Positions 48,251-60,402 of a stretch of DNA of 64,000 nucleotides are shown here, one piece after another. Source of the stretch: Bugulina stolonifera (Eukaryota > Bryozoa > Gymnolaemata > Cheilostomatida > Bugulidae); the NCBI GenBank assembly GCA_935421135.1, contig OW285194.1, positions 10,315,376 through 10,379,375 on the forward strand. The letters run 5' to 3'. The notes under the pieces are model-generated. The model was not told the origin of the DNA, made no database searches, and saw only the letters and a list, made by a program, of their open reading frames with translations. The position numbers and the translations under genes were made by a program. Within the stretch, counting starts at the first letter, position 1, and every line of letters starts with the position of its first letter.

Positions 48251-50419
48251 ATGGGTAAGTCTGTACTTCTTTATATTATCTAAATATTTACCAAAAACGA
48301 GCTTGAAAATAATATAGCATTGTTTTAGTTGAAAGTCCTCAAAGAGTAAAAAAACATTCTGTTTACTTGGTTTAAGCAAATTAATTTAATTATTCTAAAA
48401 CAATCTCAGTTAAGGCTAAGCCTTTCATTTGGAAAAGTACAATGCAGTTCAGATCAGTTTGGCTTCTGATATTTGGTTGTTTGCTGCTTAGCGTACTAGT
48501 CATTTGCTAATGACAGTATGCAGAATGAGCCATGATTGTTTTTATCACATCATATAGCACAAGGTTCAGATATGGAGCATTCAAAGCAGCTTCTTTTTGA
48601 ATTTTTGTTCATTTAATGGCTCACAGGGTAATTCTATATCTTTACTCATACATTGTAGCGTTCATTATCCAATCCTTGAACTAAGTCTTCATATAGAAAC
48701 TCAAACACATATTTTTTATTACAGACAACAAGACCCTCATCCTTCTTGGCCTAGTAGTCATCCTTGGTAAGTATTACAACTATTCAATTTACAGCCACAT
48801 TCAATAGAAGTCTGGAATTGTTGCTAGTACTGATAATTATGTGTGCCGTAAACTAATTACATAGAACATACATGGAGAGATAACTTCTGTATTCTCAACG
48901 TATTGCATGCAGTTAGTTGATGTGTTCTGTGTATGTGCATGATGCCATATGAGTTTTACTCAAGTTAAGTTCAAATCTTCCAGTACTCAGAATATTTTGC
49001 AAGTCAAAAATGTGTAAGCACCTACATCTACCCACCCCAATTTAGTATTTGATAATTAATACATGGTATGACTGGTGCTCATTTGACTAGTTTAGATGGC
49101 TGCTAACCATTTTGTGCAATGTACTGATTTCAGGCTTGGTAAATGCCAGATACGGCTCTAGTTACAACAACAACAAACACCATCTAAGCACCAGCTACAA
49201 AACACACCAACCAAGCTACAACACTCACCACCAGACATCTTACTATGGTAAGCATCGTAAGACACACTACCAGAGTTATCTCACGCCGTAATATAAATAA
49301 CTTACATCTAATGTGTAACTTAACCATTCTTTATATATCACCCAATGTACAGTTACACATAGTCACACTCAAACATTGGATAACATCTTGAACATCTGCC
49401 CAAAATGTAACACAGTTTTTACAGTCAGTATTGCTATTTGTGACCAAACTTGTATGTAACCGCAAATTTGAAGGTGAATGTGTGTTCATATGCATTGCTG
49501 CATCTTACAGGACAATGGTCACAATGGGGTTACTGGACATCATGCACCAAAACTTGTGGTAGCTACGGGGAACAGAGACGGTACAGAACCTGCAGAAGTG
49601 GACATAAAGTGCTCCCAAATAGTAGATGCCATGGTAGCAATCTTGGTCGAAGACGATGCCACCAGAGAGCATGCCACAGTAAGTTGTTACTAAATAACGT
49701 TGTAAATTCTATTAAAAATATAACTGCTGGAACCTATTCTCAAATTAAACAATAAGTGAGAGCAATGATTGGTGAAGCACAGACAAACGTTGGGATGAAA
49801 TTCTTTGCTCAGTTCTGTTTTTCGGTGTATATTATTGGATTATTAAATCCAGGGGAAATTGGGCTATTATTTTACTGTGGAGTTCAAATAATGTCTTTTG
49901 AAAATTAATGACTTGAAGCCCATTGAAAAATATACTGCTCCTGAGACTTATTACTGAGCCAACTGCACTGAAAAAAATATTTTATGCAATGTCTTTTAAT
50001 CTGTAGGTTATAGAAGCCAGTCTCGCTACAACCCTCACAGCAACTACCGAAGCAACAGCAGGTACGCACCAACTGTTAGACCACACTACAACCGCGGAAG
50101 CAGATATCACACCACTAGAAGGTCACACTACAACCAGCAGTCTCGTTATGTCCCAACTACCTATGCTCCAAAAACCCACTACAACTCTCACAACAGCTAC
50201 CGCACCACCAGAAAACCACACTACAACCAGCAGTCTCATTATGTCCCAACCACCTATGCTCCAAAAACCCACTACAACTCTCACAACAGCTACCGCACCA
50301 CCAGAAAACCACACTACAACCAGCAGACTCGTTATGTCCCAACCACCTATGCTCCAAAAACCCATTACAACTCACACAATGCTGGAAAGTATCAGCACAA
50401 ATCATCCAACCGTTACTAA
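48251..50419 (+). CDS. Gene E: secreted single-TSR protein with Tyr/His/Asn tail
   Basis: Five exons: 48251-48254, 48725-48766, 49134-49247, 49511-49678, 50007-50419. They give 246 aa with phase 1 introns. The signal peptide is residues 1-20 (MDNKTLILLGLVVILGLVNA). The linker (21-53) is rich in Tyr, Asn, His and Ser. The single TSR (54-109) has WSQWGYW, CTKTCGSYG and the six cysteines of a canonical repeat (SC, TC, RTC, RC, RC, AC). The tail (110-246) has two full and further partial copies of a 31-residue unit (SYRTTRKPHYNQQ, YVPTTYAPKTHYNSHN) and ends SSNRY. Residue use (Tyr, His, Asn, Arg) differs from the Thr/Pro-rich tails of A and B. AATAAA lies at 50673-50678. The longer tail is the main difference from F and G. 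Confidence 0.87.
50110..50390 (+). repeat. 93-bp coding repeat in gene E tail
   Basis: About 2.7 near-identical units of 93 bp (31 codons). F and G have only the equivalent of one unit, so the array grew in E or shrank in F/G. The other frames also stay open, giving spurious ORFs on both strands. Confidence 0.88.
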
Positions 50420-50672
50420 ACATTTCCTGACGAGCCTGACAACTCCAGTTGAATTTCCTTCTCTCTATGAATTACCACAAAAAATATTGCTAAAATATTT
50501 TTGCTCAACGAAATAGAATATAATTTTCTATGAACTATATCTATATTGACAAGAAGCATTAATATGTTAACGATAGTTTTGCAAGTACAACTTGTTATGT
50601 TTTTGAATTATACCAGTTTGTTATCACTGCACAGATTCTGTGTACAGTTTTATTGTTTGTTTGAATTTGTGA

Positions 50673-50678
50673 AATAAA
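50673..50678 (+). promoter_or_regulatory. Polyadenylation signal of gene E
   Basis: AATAAA about 255 bp past the stop, in a 3' region shared with F (57322-57327) and G (62597-62602). Confidence 0.6.
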
Positions 50679-50699
50679 TTTAATGTTGCATCAATTAAA

Positions 50700-53140
50700 C
50701 CTTCACACATGAGCCTATTTAAAATCTTCTTCCTGCACACTACTAAACTACACTCTGCAATAGGTACAGTAATACAACGGATACTCATTGACAATTTATG
50801 CAATATCACTGTAGAATATGGCTATGTTTGTTGGCTGGACATCTGCAAAAACTATTCCTGGTACCTGTTATAAAATGACACAAATCCACTCAATTCAATT
50901 TAAATAGAAATACTGTAATTTGATTTTAATGTCAACCGTGCATTGTTAGCCACATTTAGATACTTACTTGTAAACTGTACTGCCAGAGTACACGTAGCTA
51001 CATACAATGTACTGTAGATGGGAAGAGAAGAGTAGTGATTAGCTAAGTGTAAAATATAAGATAAGATTGGCAAATTTATATTTAGAAATTAAATCTGAAT
51101 TTGAATGCTTTACTTGTTCTCTTTGGTTAATGGAAACTTCAGCTAATAGGTGTTTTGTGTGTTATTGATTATGGACTAGCATCTTAGGTGACTTCCCTGT
51201 GATACCATAAACCTAATCGAGCAGGGGCACTCTGAGATCCTGTGATGAGCAGGGGGTTACTCAAACCTGGTTACAATTAATTCATTAAAAGCAATTTAAT
51301 TTAATTAAATTTAGCAAATAGAAATATATATATGTATAAATTAAATAAAAACTCTCCTAGTGATAAAAAGTGACTCACATAATGCAGGAGATTGCTTGGA
51401 GAATGAACTCATTGACCGCTATTGATATTGATCAAGCCACAAGTTCAGGGTGACCAACCAAAATTTATGAAAATTAGTCGAAAAAATATAAAAATGAGTT
51501 GAACATGGTCAAGAAAAACTTTTTAGGATAGCTTCTGAATAATGACTGTACAGATGACATGGTAAAAGATTTTTGTACTATTGTACCAAATTGCATAGAT
51601 TATTTTAATAGTAGGATGTATTATATCTTTTTATCATTTAGCTTTAGGTGAACTACCAGACTTAATTTGATTAAATTGATGAAATGGACCCTGCATGACT
51701 TTCTATCTACATATTGTATTCTATTGCATTGTCAGACCAACTTTTATATAACATTTAGCAGAATAGATTTTACTAAAATGTTTGGGGCATAAAAGATGAC
51801 AACTCCCTAGAACTGTAAACAATGCTTAGAACCCTAAGCTAAGCCAAATAAGCTATTTAATAGCTAGATTGAAAGCACAGCTCACTGTAGCAAATTAATG
51901 AGTCCAGCTCCCAAAAAATTCGTCATATGGTCCATGAGTCCAACCAGCAAATTTTTCTCTAAAATGTGTCTGTGGACTCGTTATGCATCTTAGTTGGTCA
52001 GTATGACAATTTGTTATTATAGAACAACTGTCCTAGCAATCTCGGCCTACATCGCACTGGCTCAGAGATAATTTGATCTATTGGTGTTTTCATTGAGATT
52101 TGGCAGTCGACAACCCCACAGCATAATCACTTATGTAATATGGCACTGCATTGTATAGTTATACCCAAATACCCAACGTTGAACATCTAGGTGAAATCTT
52201 ATACAGTACAGCTGAACTGTGGTCACCAACATTGTACCTGTCCAGTATCTAGTAAGGTGTGGGCCTAGAACTATAGATTAATGGATTAATTTGTGGTAAA
52301 ATAAAAATATGTGGACTTTTCTAGTAAAAACAGAATTTAGTATACGGCAGTAAAATAATATCAACTGCTGAAATTTTGTGTTTCCTGTGTTGGTGAGCCT
52401 GCTACATTAATGGTAAAATTTATTAGGCTAATGCAGTTTGAATTGCAAGTAAACTTTCAGAAGTTGCCTTCTTCTGTATTTCCTACAAACGATCGCACAA
52501 CTCCAAATAATACAGATAAGTAAAATATCGACACAACTACAGATTCATTGGTTGTCCAAAAACACATGTACTAATTCAATTTTTAACAACAGCTACTTGA
52601 ATTAATTTCTTACAGTTGAACATAATATTATAGTAATTATAGTAATTATAGTAATAAGCAAGACCATAATATGACCGTAATTTACTTCAAACAAGGATAA
52701 TTATGAAGTGCAATGGATGATGCTGAGACTTAACTAGTTACACTGTACAAATTAGACTAGAACACATCTTCATTGCATATATATTATTGTTGTAATAATT
52801 GCTATGGCTTCACAGGTATTTCCCAGGTGACTTCTTTTTCACTTATGTACCCTTACCAAGACACAACTTCGAACTGATATACCGCCACTGCAGCCAACTA
52901 TAAGGGTAGCCTGTGAGTTTATGCTAGTCTAGACCCAAGTAAGTATACAAGCATACATTAGATGCAAATCAGGAGGTAATATCTCTAGGTAAAAGTAGTT
53001 GGGCATAATACAGATATAATATTATGTACTTGTACTTGTATATTATAAGATATACAAATGTAGGTATACACAATGTAGTTATGACCTTCACATTGAAAAC
53101 AGTGTTTTTACACATAAAATTATATGCAAAACCAAACTAT
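50700..53140. other. Intergenic; holds a block repeated at the window end
   Basis: No gene seen. 51180-51640 is similar to 63760-64000 (GAGCAGGGG, CTCTGAG, CCTGTGAT; then AGGGTGACCAACC and AAGAAAAA.TTTT.AGGAT). Confidence 0.6.
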
Positions 53141-54884
53141 TAGATATCAGATGGACAACAGTAATGGTGTTACATATACATGTACACGTACATGTAAAGA
53201 TGAACGAAGTGTTATTATTACTAGCATAACAAAACATAATATTATGGTAAAATAATAATTATAGACACAGTGCAACTGTGAGTAGATAATTATATGATAC
53301 AGTATCAGATCCAGTACCAGATACTGTCTCCGATACAATGTTAGAAAAGTAGAAGTCTTCCAGAAATAGAATGGTAAGGTTCAGCAAGCAAGATGTTGAG
53401 ACAGGGACTTGAGAATGTTGTCATGGGTAAACATGGAAAAAAATTGCCACATACGAGAAAGACTGAACAAATACACGTCAAGTACATGTAGTTTGTGTGA
53501 AAGCATTACGCTAATGAAAGACAATATTTAAAAGAATCTAATTATCATGTAGGAACTAGATTAGTTCAGCCAGTTTGTTTAGATTAATTGACTTTGTTTC
53601 CTAAGTCAATTTGAATAAATGCATGTGCAACAGTGTAGTTAGGTTTTAATGTAATAAATAAGATATTTCCGTTCAGGGTCGTAGCAGCCTAAGAAAAGTT
53701 GGTAGTGCCCAAAATATAAGGCAGGGGGTCCAGGGGGCTGCCTAGGCCACCTGGCGGAGTCTGGTGCTATTTAGAAAATAAAGCAAGGAATGATCCCAGG
53801 CCATGTAATGTAGCACAACCTAAACCTAGAAGTTTTAGAGTACACCTGTCAGTAGGCTACAAAGTAACTGCCTTCTAACTCTTATATGACATTGATTGCC
53901 TGACCAGAGATAAATGTAGAAATATTTACCTGCTGGGCTACAAGTAGTGCTAGACCCTAGTGTTGGGTTTACAAATCATGATTCCTGGAACATGTTGACA
54001 AAGCCCCCGGACCTTAGTACCTAACCAATGTGGGATGGGCATTATCATACCTGCCATATCAAAAGTTTTCTTAGGGTACTGAAGCTTTATTGCTGCGAAG
54101 TAATATGGCCATTTAGCCTGTACACCAGATGAGTGTCACACAAGTGCAAGGAGTAGGCATTATCAGCAGTTGTCAATAGCTCACGGCAGCGGTCAGTAGC
54201 TGGTGGCAGCTATCAGCAGGTGAAGTCAGTTAGAAGCAGATGACGTCCACATAACCGCGGTCAACAGTGATTGACGGTATTTTAAGGTCATCTTCTCAAA
54301 AGTTATGCTAAACCACAATTTGTTCTATCAGTAGTAGAGTTCCAGTAGGCCAATAATGATGTTCAGTAGTATTATCACTTCGTACCTGAAGAGTGCGTGA
54401 AACCGATGGTAGTGATAAATACTCAAACAAGTTTGGCTAATCATGCACATATGCAATGTATTTATAATAGTGTATTGGTTTCTCTTCAGAAAAGCTTTAT
54501 TGTAGAATAACTCGCTCAATATCAAAAATTAGTTTTAGGTATATTAATCCGATTCTTGTGTATGTGAATAGCGATAAGTTCACCATGGTGGAGGTTTGCT
54601 CCGCATTCTTTTAAAGCGGATGTAGGAATAGGATAGTGATGGCAAATTAGAAATTGCTGAACCATTAATTTTGTTCCCAATATCCCACTTTTCTAGAAGT
54701 GTGTACCATTCTTCACCTAGTCCCAAGTGCTTCCCTTTTCTTCCTTGTTGAAGTTTACTGTGATGTAGAATGTAGTAAAATGACATTCCACACAAATTTA
54801 ACAAATTACTACCTCCAAACTGATTAATGGATCTGTTCCACAACGAACTTTTTTATTAAAATTAGTGGCTGGTCACCTTTCAGA

Positions 54885-55084
54885 TCCACTTAATTAGCAT
54901 TCAGATATAGAATGCTGTAATCACCATTAATTAGCTTTAAAAACTTCCTAGTCATAGTTGGTACAGTACTTACAGTTGTAATGTCTGCAATGACAGGTGC
55001 AGTGGTTGAATATTTTGTATAAAAGCTGGATTTATACATCAGTTAGTCAGTGTTCTCTTGAATCCCCTCAGCAGATCATCAAAC
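54885..55084 (+). promoter_or_regulatory. Promoter of gene F
   Basis: TATAAAAG at 55018-55025, about 60 bp before the ATG, within the conserved 200-bp block described for gene E. Confidence 0.65.
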
Positions 55085-57067
55085 ATGGGTAAGTTAGTAC
55101 TTCTTTACATCATCTACATATTTTCCAAAAACAACTTTCATAATAATATTATAATATTATTTTAGTTGAAAGTTATCAAAAAATTAAAGAAAAGTATTTA
55201 TTCAGTTTATCTGGTTCAACCAAATTAATTTAATTATCCCAGATCAATCCCAGTTGAAGCTAATAATATTATTTGAATAGGGAAATTATCTACAGTAAGT
55301 TTGACTTCAATAATGTGACTGTTAGTGTCTTGCATAATAGTTATTTGATTATAACAGTCAAAGGACAGTGTAGTCATTAGTCACTGTCACTAGTTCAGAG
55401 GTTAAGTACTCTAAGTGTAAATTCACCAGAAGTTGTTTTTTCCCTACTTTTAGTTTATTTAATGGCTGGCAGCATCATTTCGTAGTATTATACATACCAC
55501 TGCATTATACGAGCAATTTAGACCTTGTAGATCCACATAATACCGATTACATAAATTCTTTTTAATTACAGACAACAAGACCCTCATCCTTCTCGGCCTA
55601 GTAGTCGTCCTCGGTGAGTATTGCAGTTATTCAATTTACAGCCACATTGAATAGAAGTCTGTAAGGGTTACTAGTACTAATAATTATGTGTGGGGTAAAC
55701 TAAGTATATAGAATATACAAGGGGAGATAACCTCTGTATTCAAACATATATTTTGGTCATGGTGTCAAATCAGTTTTACTGAAGGAAATAAAATTAGCCA
55801 ACAAGAGTGACAATGAGATATCTACCGAATGTATAGAATTAAAATTTACACAAGTGGTAGTGGGAAGGTAAGCCTAGACTTTGTAAGCACCTATATTTAA
55901 TCACTTCAAGTTAGTATTAAATATTTTATAATGCTCGTGCCTATTATTTGACAATTTTCCAAGAGGCTGATAACTAATTTGATAATTTAATGATTTCAGG
56001 CTTTGTAAATGCCGGATACGGATCGAATTACAACAGCCACAACCAATACCAGCCAAGCACCAGATACAATAGACACCAGCCAAGCTACAACTCCCACCAC
56101 CGAACATCCTACTATGGTAAGCATCGTTATACATGTATGACATTGTAATATACAATCATGTAGATTACATCTAACGAATAACTTACATGTAGAACAGTTT
56201 ACTTGCATTAGTATTATGGAGTTCAACAAAGTCTCAGTCAATCATCAAACTCTTTCTAGTGTACGCGTACATGTAGTTACGTCCAGGTACTGGATAGTAT
56301 CTTGAAGATTTGTACAAAGTGTAACAACACTTAACTTAGTTCTACATATTATACATGCATATACTTTCATATCTATTGGTGTATCTTACAGGACAATGGT
56401 CACAGTGGGGTTACTGGACATCATGCACAAGAACTTGTGGTAGCCATGGAGAACAGAGGCGGTACAGAACCTGCAGAAGTGGACATCAAGTGCTCTCAAA
56501 TAACCGATGCCATGGTAGCAATGTCGGCCGAAGGAAATGCAACCAGAGACCATGCCGCAGTAAGCTGTTATGAGTCACACTGTATTTCCTAGTGGAAATA
56601 TAACAACTGACTGGCGGCTATGCTAAAATAAAAAGATAAATAAAAGCTATGATGTGTAAAGCACAGACAGGCCTTAAAATGAAATTTTTAGCTCAGTTCA
56701 TTCGTCCAGTGTATATTGTTAGTAGGTCAAATCCAGAAGCAAGTTGGGCTATTATTTTACTCTGAAATTAAAATAATAATTTTTGAAGAGTAAGTACTAC
56801 TTATGTAACAGACTGCAAAATATTTTATGCAATATCTCTTAATTTGTAGGTTATAGAAGCCCATCTCGCTACAACCCTCACAGCAACTACCGAAGCAACA
56901 GAAGATATGCACCAACTGTTAGACCACACTACAACCGTCGTAGCCACTACCGAGCCACTAGACGCCCTTACTACAACAGATACCAGACCACCAGAAGGCC
57001 ATACTATGCCCCAAGGACCCGTTACAACTCTGGAAAATATCAGTACAACCGATTCAACCGTTACTAA
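55085..57067 (+). CDS. Gene F: secreted single-TSR protein with Tyr/Arg tail
   Basis: Five exons: 55085-55088, 55572-55613, 56000-56116, 56392-56559, 56850-57067. They give 182 aa with phase 1 introns. The signal peptide is residues 1-20 (MDNKTLILLGLVVVLGFVNA). The linker (21-54) is Tyr/Asn/His-rich (NQYQPSTRYNRHQPSYNSHH). The TSR (55-110) has WSQWGYW, CTRTCGSHG and six cysteines. The tail (111-182) is strongly basic, with motifs such as RYAPTVRPHYNRR, RRPYYNRYQTT and KYQYNRFNRY, and no long repeats. It is the closest relative of gene G, differing by a handful of residues; the intron sequences also align. The short exon 1 (ATGG) and the donor/acceptor pattern are the same as in the other six family members. 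Confidence 0.88.
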
Positions 57068-57321
57068 ATATTTCCTATTGAACTTGACGACTCCAGTTGA
57101 ACTTTCTTCTCTTCACGGACTACCGCAGTAAAATGTTGCTAAAATATTTTTGCTCAACGAAATAGAATATAATTTTCTATGAACTAAATCTATATTGACA
57201 AGTAGAATCAATATGTTAGCAATAGTTTTGCAAGTACAGCTTGTTATGTTTTTGAATTATATCAGTTTGTTATTACTGCACAGATTCTGTGTGAAATGTT
57301 ATTCTTTGTTTAAATTTATGT

Positions 57322-57327
57322 AATAAA
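57322..57327 (+). promoter_or_regulatory. Polyadenylation signal of gene F
   Basis: AATAAA about 255 bp past the stop, same position as in E and G. Confidence 0.6.
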
Positions 57328-60199
57328 TCTAGTGTTGCATCACTTTAAGCTTTGCACATGCGCCTACATCTATTTAAAATCTTCTTCCTGCACATTACTA
57401 AAATGCACCCTGCAATAAGCAATATAATGAATACTAATTCATAATAATTTGACAATTTATGCAAAATTAGAATAATCTTTGGCTATTGTTTGTTGGCTGG
57501 CCATTTGCAATAATTATTCCTGGCAAAAATAAATTCAATTCAATTTATATAGAAAAATTTCAAATTAACTTGAATGTCAATAACTTAAATTTCAACGATA
57601 CTTTGTTTGCCACATTTAGATCCATGTATAATGAACAACATAATTTTATAAATTAATATAGTCTCATAGGAGAGAATAACTCCAAAATAGACATTCCAGA
57701 AGGAAACTCCATAACTCTAGAGAAGACTACTCCAAAGTAATATAAATATTGTAGCTGACAAGTTACCTTCGCAAAGTGGAAGCAACTCCTGAATGAACTT
57801 CACAGGATCAAACACCCAGCACAAATACAAATAAACAACACTCTTCAACTGTAGCCACAGAGCAACGTACTACAATACTTATGCACTTCTACCATATTAA
57901 TAGCCAACAAATATGTCAGAATAACCAGTAACAGTAAGTGTAAGTCAAAGCAGTAATAGTATATCTAGGTAAGAGTAGTGCATGGCGTATAATAATATAG
58001 ATATACTAAGATATAATATGTACTTGTATGCAGTATATAGATAGTATAACACGAAATAAAATTGCACCAATGGCAAAAGTGCTCGATAAAACACGTTTAA
58101 AGCTAAAATGCATATAGCCAATAGCCACCCCATCTTTATAATATACATATACATTGTATATGATGCAGGTATATTTTTCACCACTCTAAACGATTATTTA
58201 TCTGATGAGTGTTTTTAACACGAAACTAATAGTAATAAAACAGTTTTGAACACTTTGGTCTGATTCTGAAACAATATATAGATATACATTGTAAAGATGT
58301 GAACTTTGCATTGAAAACAATATTTATACACATACAACTACATGTATATGCAAAACCGAACAACTAGATATCAGATGGACAGCAGTATTAAAGCTACATA
58401 TAAATAAGGATAAATAGTATTATGAGACACATTTTTTATATTTTATTGATTTATTATAGGCAATAAATAAAAAATAAAAAATGCGTCTCGTACTACTATT
58501 TATAATTAAAATATTAACCTACACCAACATTTTTGAAATTATGGACAAACTGTTACTCTAAGACTATCAGTACTATAACAAAACATAATATGATGATAAA
58601 ATAATTATATTGCAACTGCAAGTTGATATATGATACAGTATCAGATTCAGCATGAGAAAAGAAAAATTTTGAGAGAGGAATTTGAGAATGCTGCCATGGG
58701 TAAACATCTCTAGTCATGTGCAGAAATTGCCTCATCCGGGAAAGACTGAACAAATACACGCCATGTAGTTTGTGTGAAAGCATTAGGCTAATGAAAAATG
58801 ATATTTAATAGGATCTAATTATCATGTGTAGGAACTAGATACTAGATTAGTTTAGTCAGATTGTTTAGACTTAATTGATTCTGTTTCCTAAGTCAGTTTG
58901 GATAAATAGTTCGGTTAATTGTAATAAATAAGATATCTCTATTGACTATATTTTTATAATAAATTATTTTTAATGAATTTTAAACAAATTTGTGTATCAC
59001 CAGCATCGGATTGGGGGGGGGGAGTGAACTCCAGCCTTGTAATGTAGCACAACGTAAACCTAGAAGTTTTGGAGCACACCTGTCTGTAGGCTACAAAGAG
59101 TTTTATTTGCGTAGCTTTCTTATCTCTCTACATCCTTAAATTATATGCTATCCTACACATATGACATTGATTGGCTGGCCAGAGATCGATGTAGAACATT
59201 TTACTTACTGACCTACATGTGGTGCTATACCCTAGTATTGAGTTTACAAATCATGACATGATCCCTGAAACATGTTGACATAGCCCCAGGACCTTAGTAC
59301 CTAACCAATGTGGGATGGGCATCATACCTGCCGCATCAAAAAACTTTTCTAATGGTACTGAAGTTTTGGCATTCTTTGTTGCTGCAAAACGATATGAGCA
59401 TAGCCTGTGCACCAGCTGAGTGTCACACAAGTGCAGGGAGTTGGCTTTGTTAGCAGTTGTCAATAGCTCACGGCAGCAGTCAGCAAATTGTGGTAGTTGT
59501 CAGCAGGTGATGGCAGCTGTTAGCAGGTGATCTCAGTTAAAAGCAGATGACTTCCACATAACCGCGGTCAACAGTGATTGACGGTATTGGTCAAACTCTC
59601 AAAATGTATGCCAAACCGCAATTTGTTCTATCAGTAGTAAATTTCTAGTAGGCTAGACAGTGTTCAGTAGTATTATCACTTAGTACCTGAAGAGTGTCGT
59701 GAAACCACTGGTTGTGATAAATTTAAACAATTTAGGCTAATCATGTACATATTATGCAATGTATGTATATTTATAATAGTGTCTTGGTTTCTCTTCAGAA
59801 AAGCTGTATTGTAAAATAACTCGCTCAAAAGCAAAATTATTTTACATGTAGGTGTGTTAATCTACTTCTTGCATGTGTGAATATTGATGAGTTCAGCATA
59901 TTAGAGGTTCGCTCGACATTCGAGTAAAACGGATGTAGAAATATGATAGTGATAGAAAATTAGAAATTGCCGGACCATTAATTTTGTTCTCAGTATCCCA
60001 CTTTTCTAGAAGTGTGTACCATTTTTCACCTAGTCCCAAGTGCTTCCCTTTTCTTCTCTATTGACAGCTGTTTACTGTGATGTAGGATGTAGTAAAATGA
60101 CATTCCACGCGAATTTAACAAATTACTACCTCCAAACTGATTGATGGGCCCGTTCCACAATGAACCTTTTTTATTGAAATTAGTGGCTAGTCACCTTTC

Positions 60200-60402
60200 A
60201 GATCCACTTAATTAGCATTCAGATATAGAATGCTGTAATCACCATTAATTAGCTTTAAAAACTTCCTAGTCATAGTTGGTACAGTACTTACCGTTGTAAT
60301 GTCTGCAATGACAGGTGCAGTGGTTGAATATTTTGTATAAAAGCTGGATTTATTCATCAGTTAGTCAGTGTTCTCTTGAATCCCCTCAGCAGATCATCAA
60401 CC
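60200..60402 (+). promoter_or_regulatory. Promoter of gene G
   Basis: TATAAAAG at 60336-60343 within the shared block; almost identical to the promoter of F. Confidence 0.65.

Larger units (their letters stand above)
53150..57850. repeat. Tandem duplication unit with gene F
   Basis: Aligns over nearly its full length with 58560-63110: upstream non-coding DNA, promoter, exons, introns, 3' UTR and the following 700 bp. Gene E and its flanks (from about 47340) are a more diverged version. Confidence 0.85.

Noticed and set aside
50123..50516. Overlapping ORFs on both strands in the gene E tail
   Set aside because: Shadows of the 93-bp coding repeat; the gene E frame joins the TSR exon and ends at a TAA matched in F and G.
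59251..59463. 70-codon minus-strand ORF in the gene G upstream region
   Set aside because: The duplicated partner near 54000-54170 has stops in the same frame, so it is not conserved as coding.
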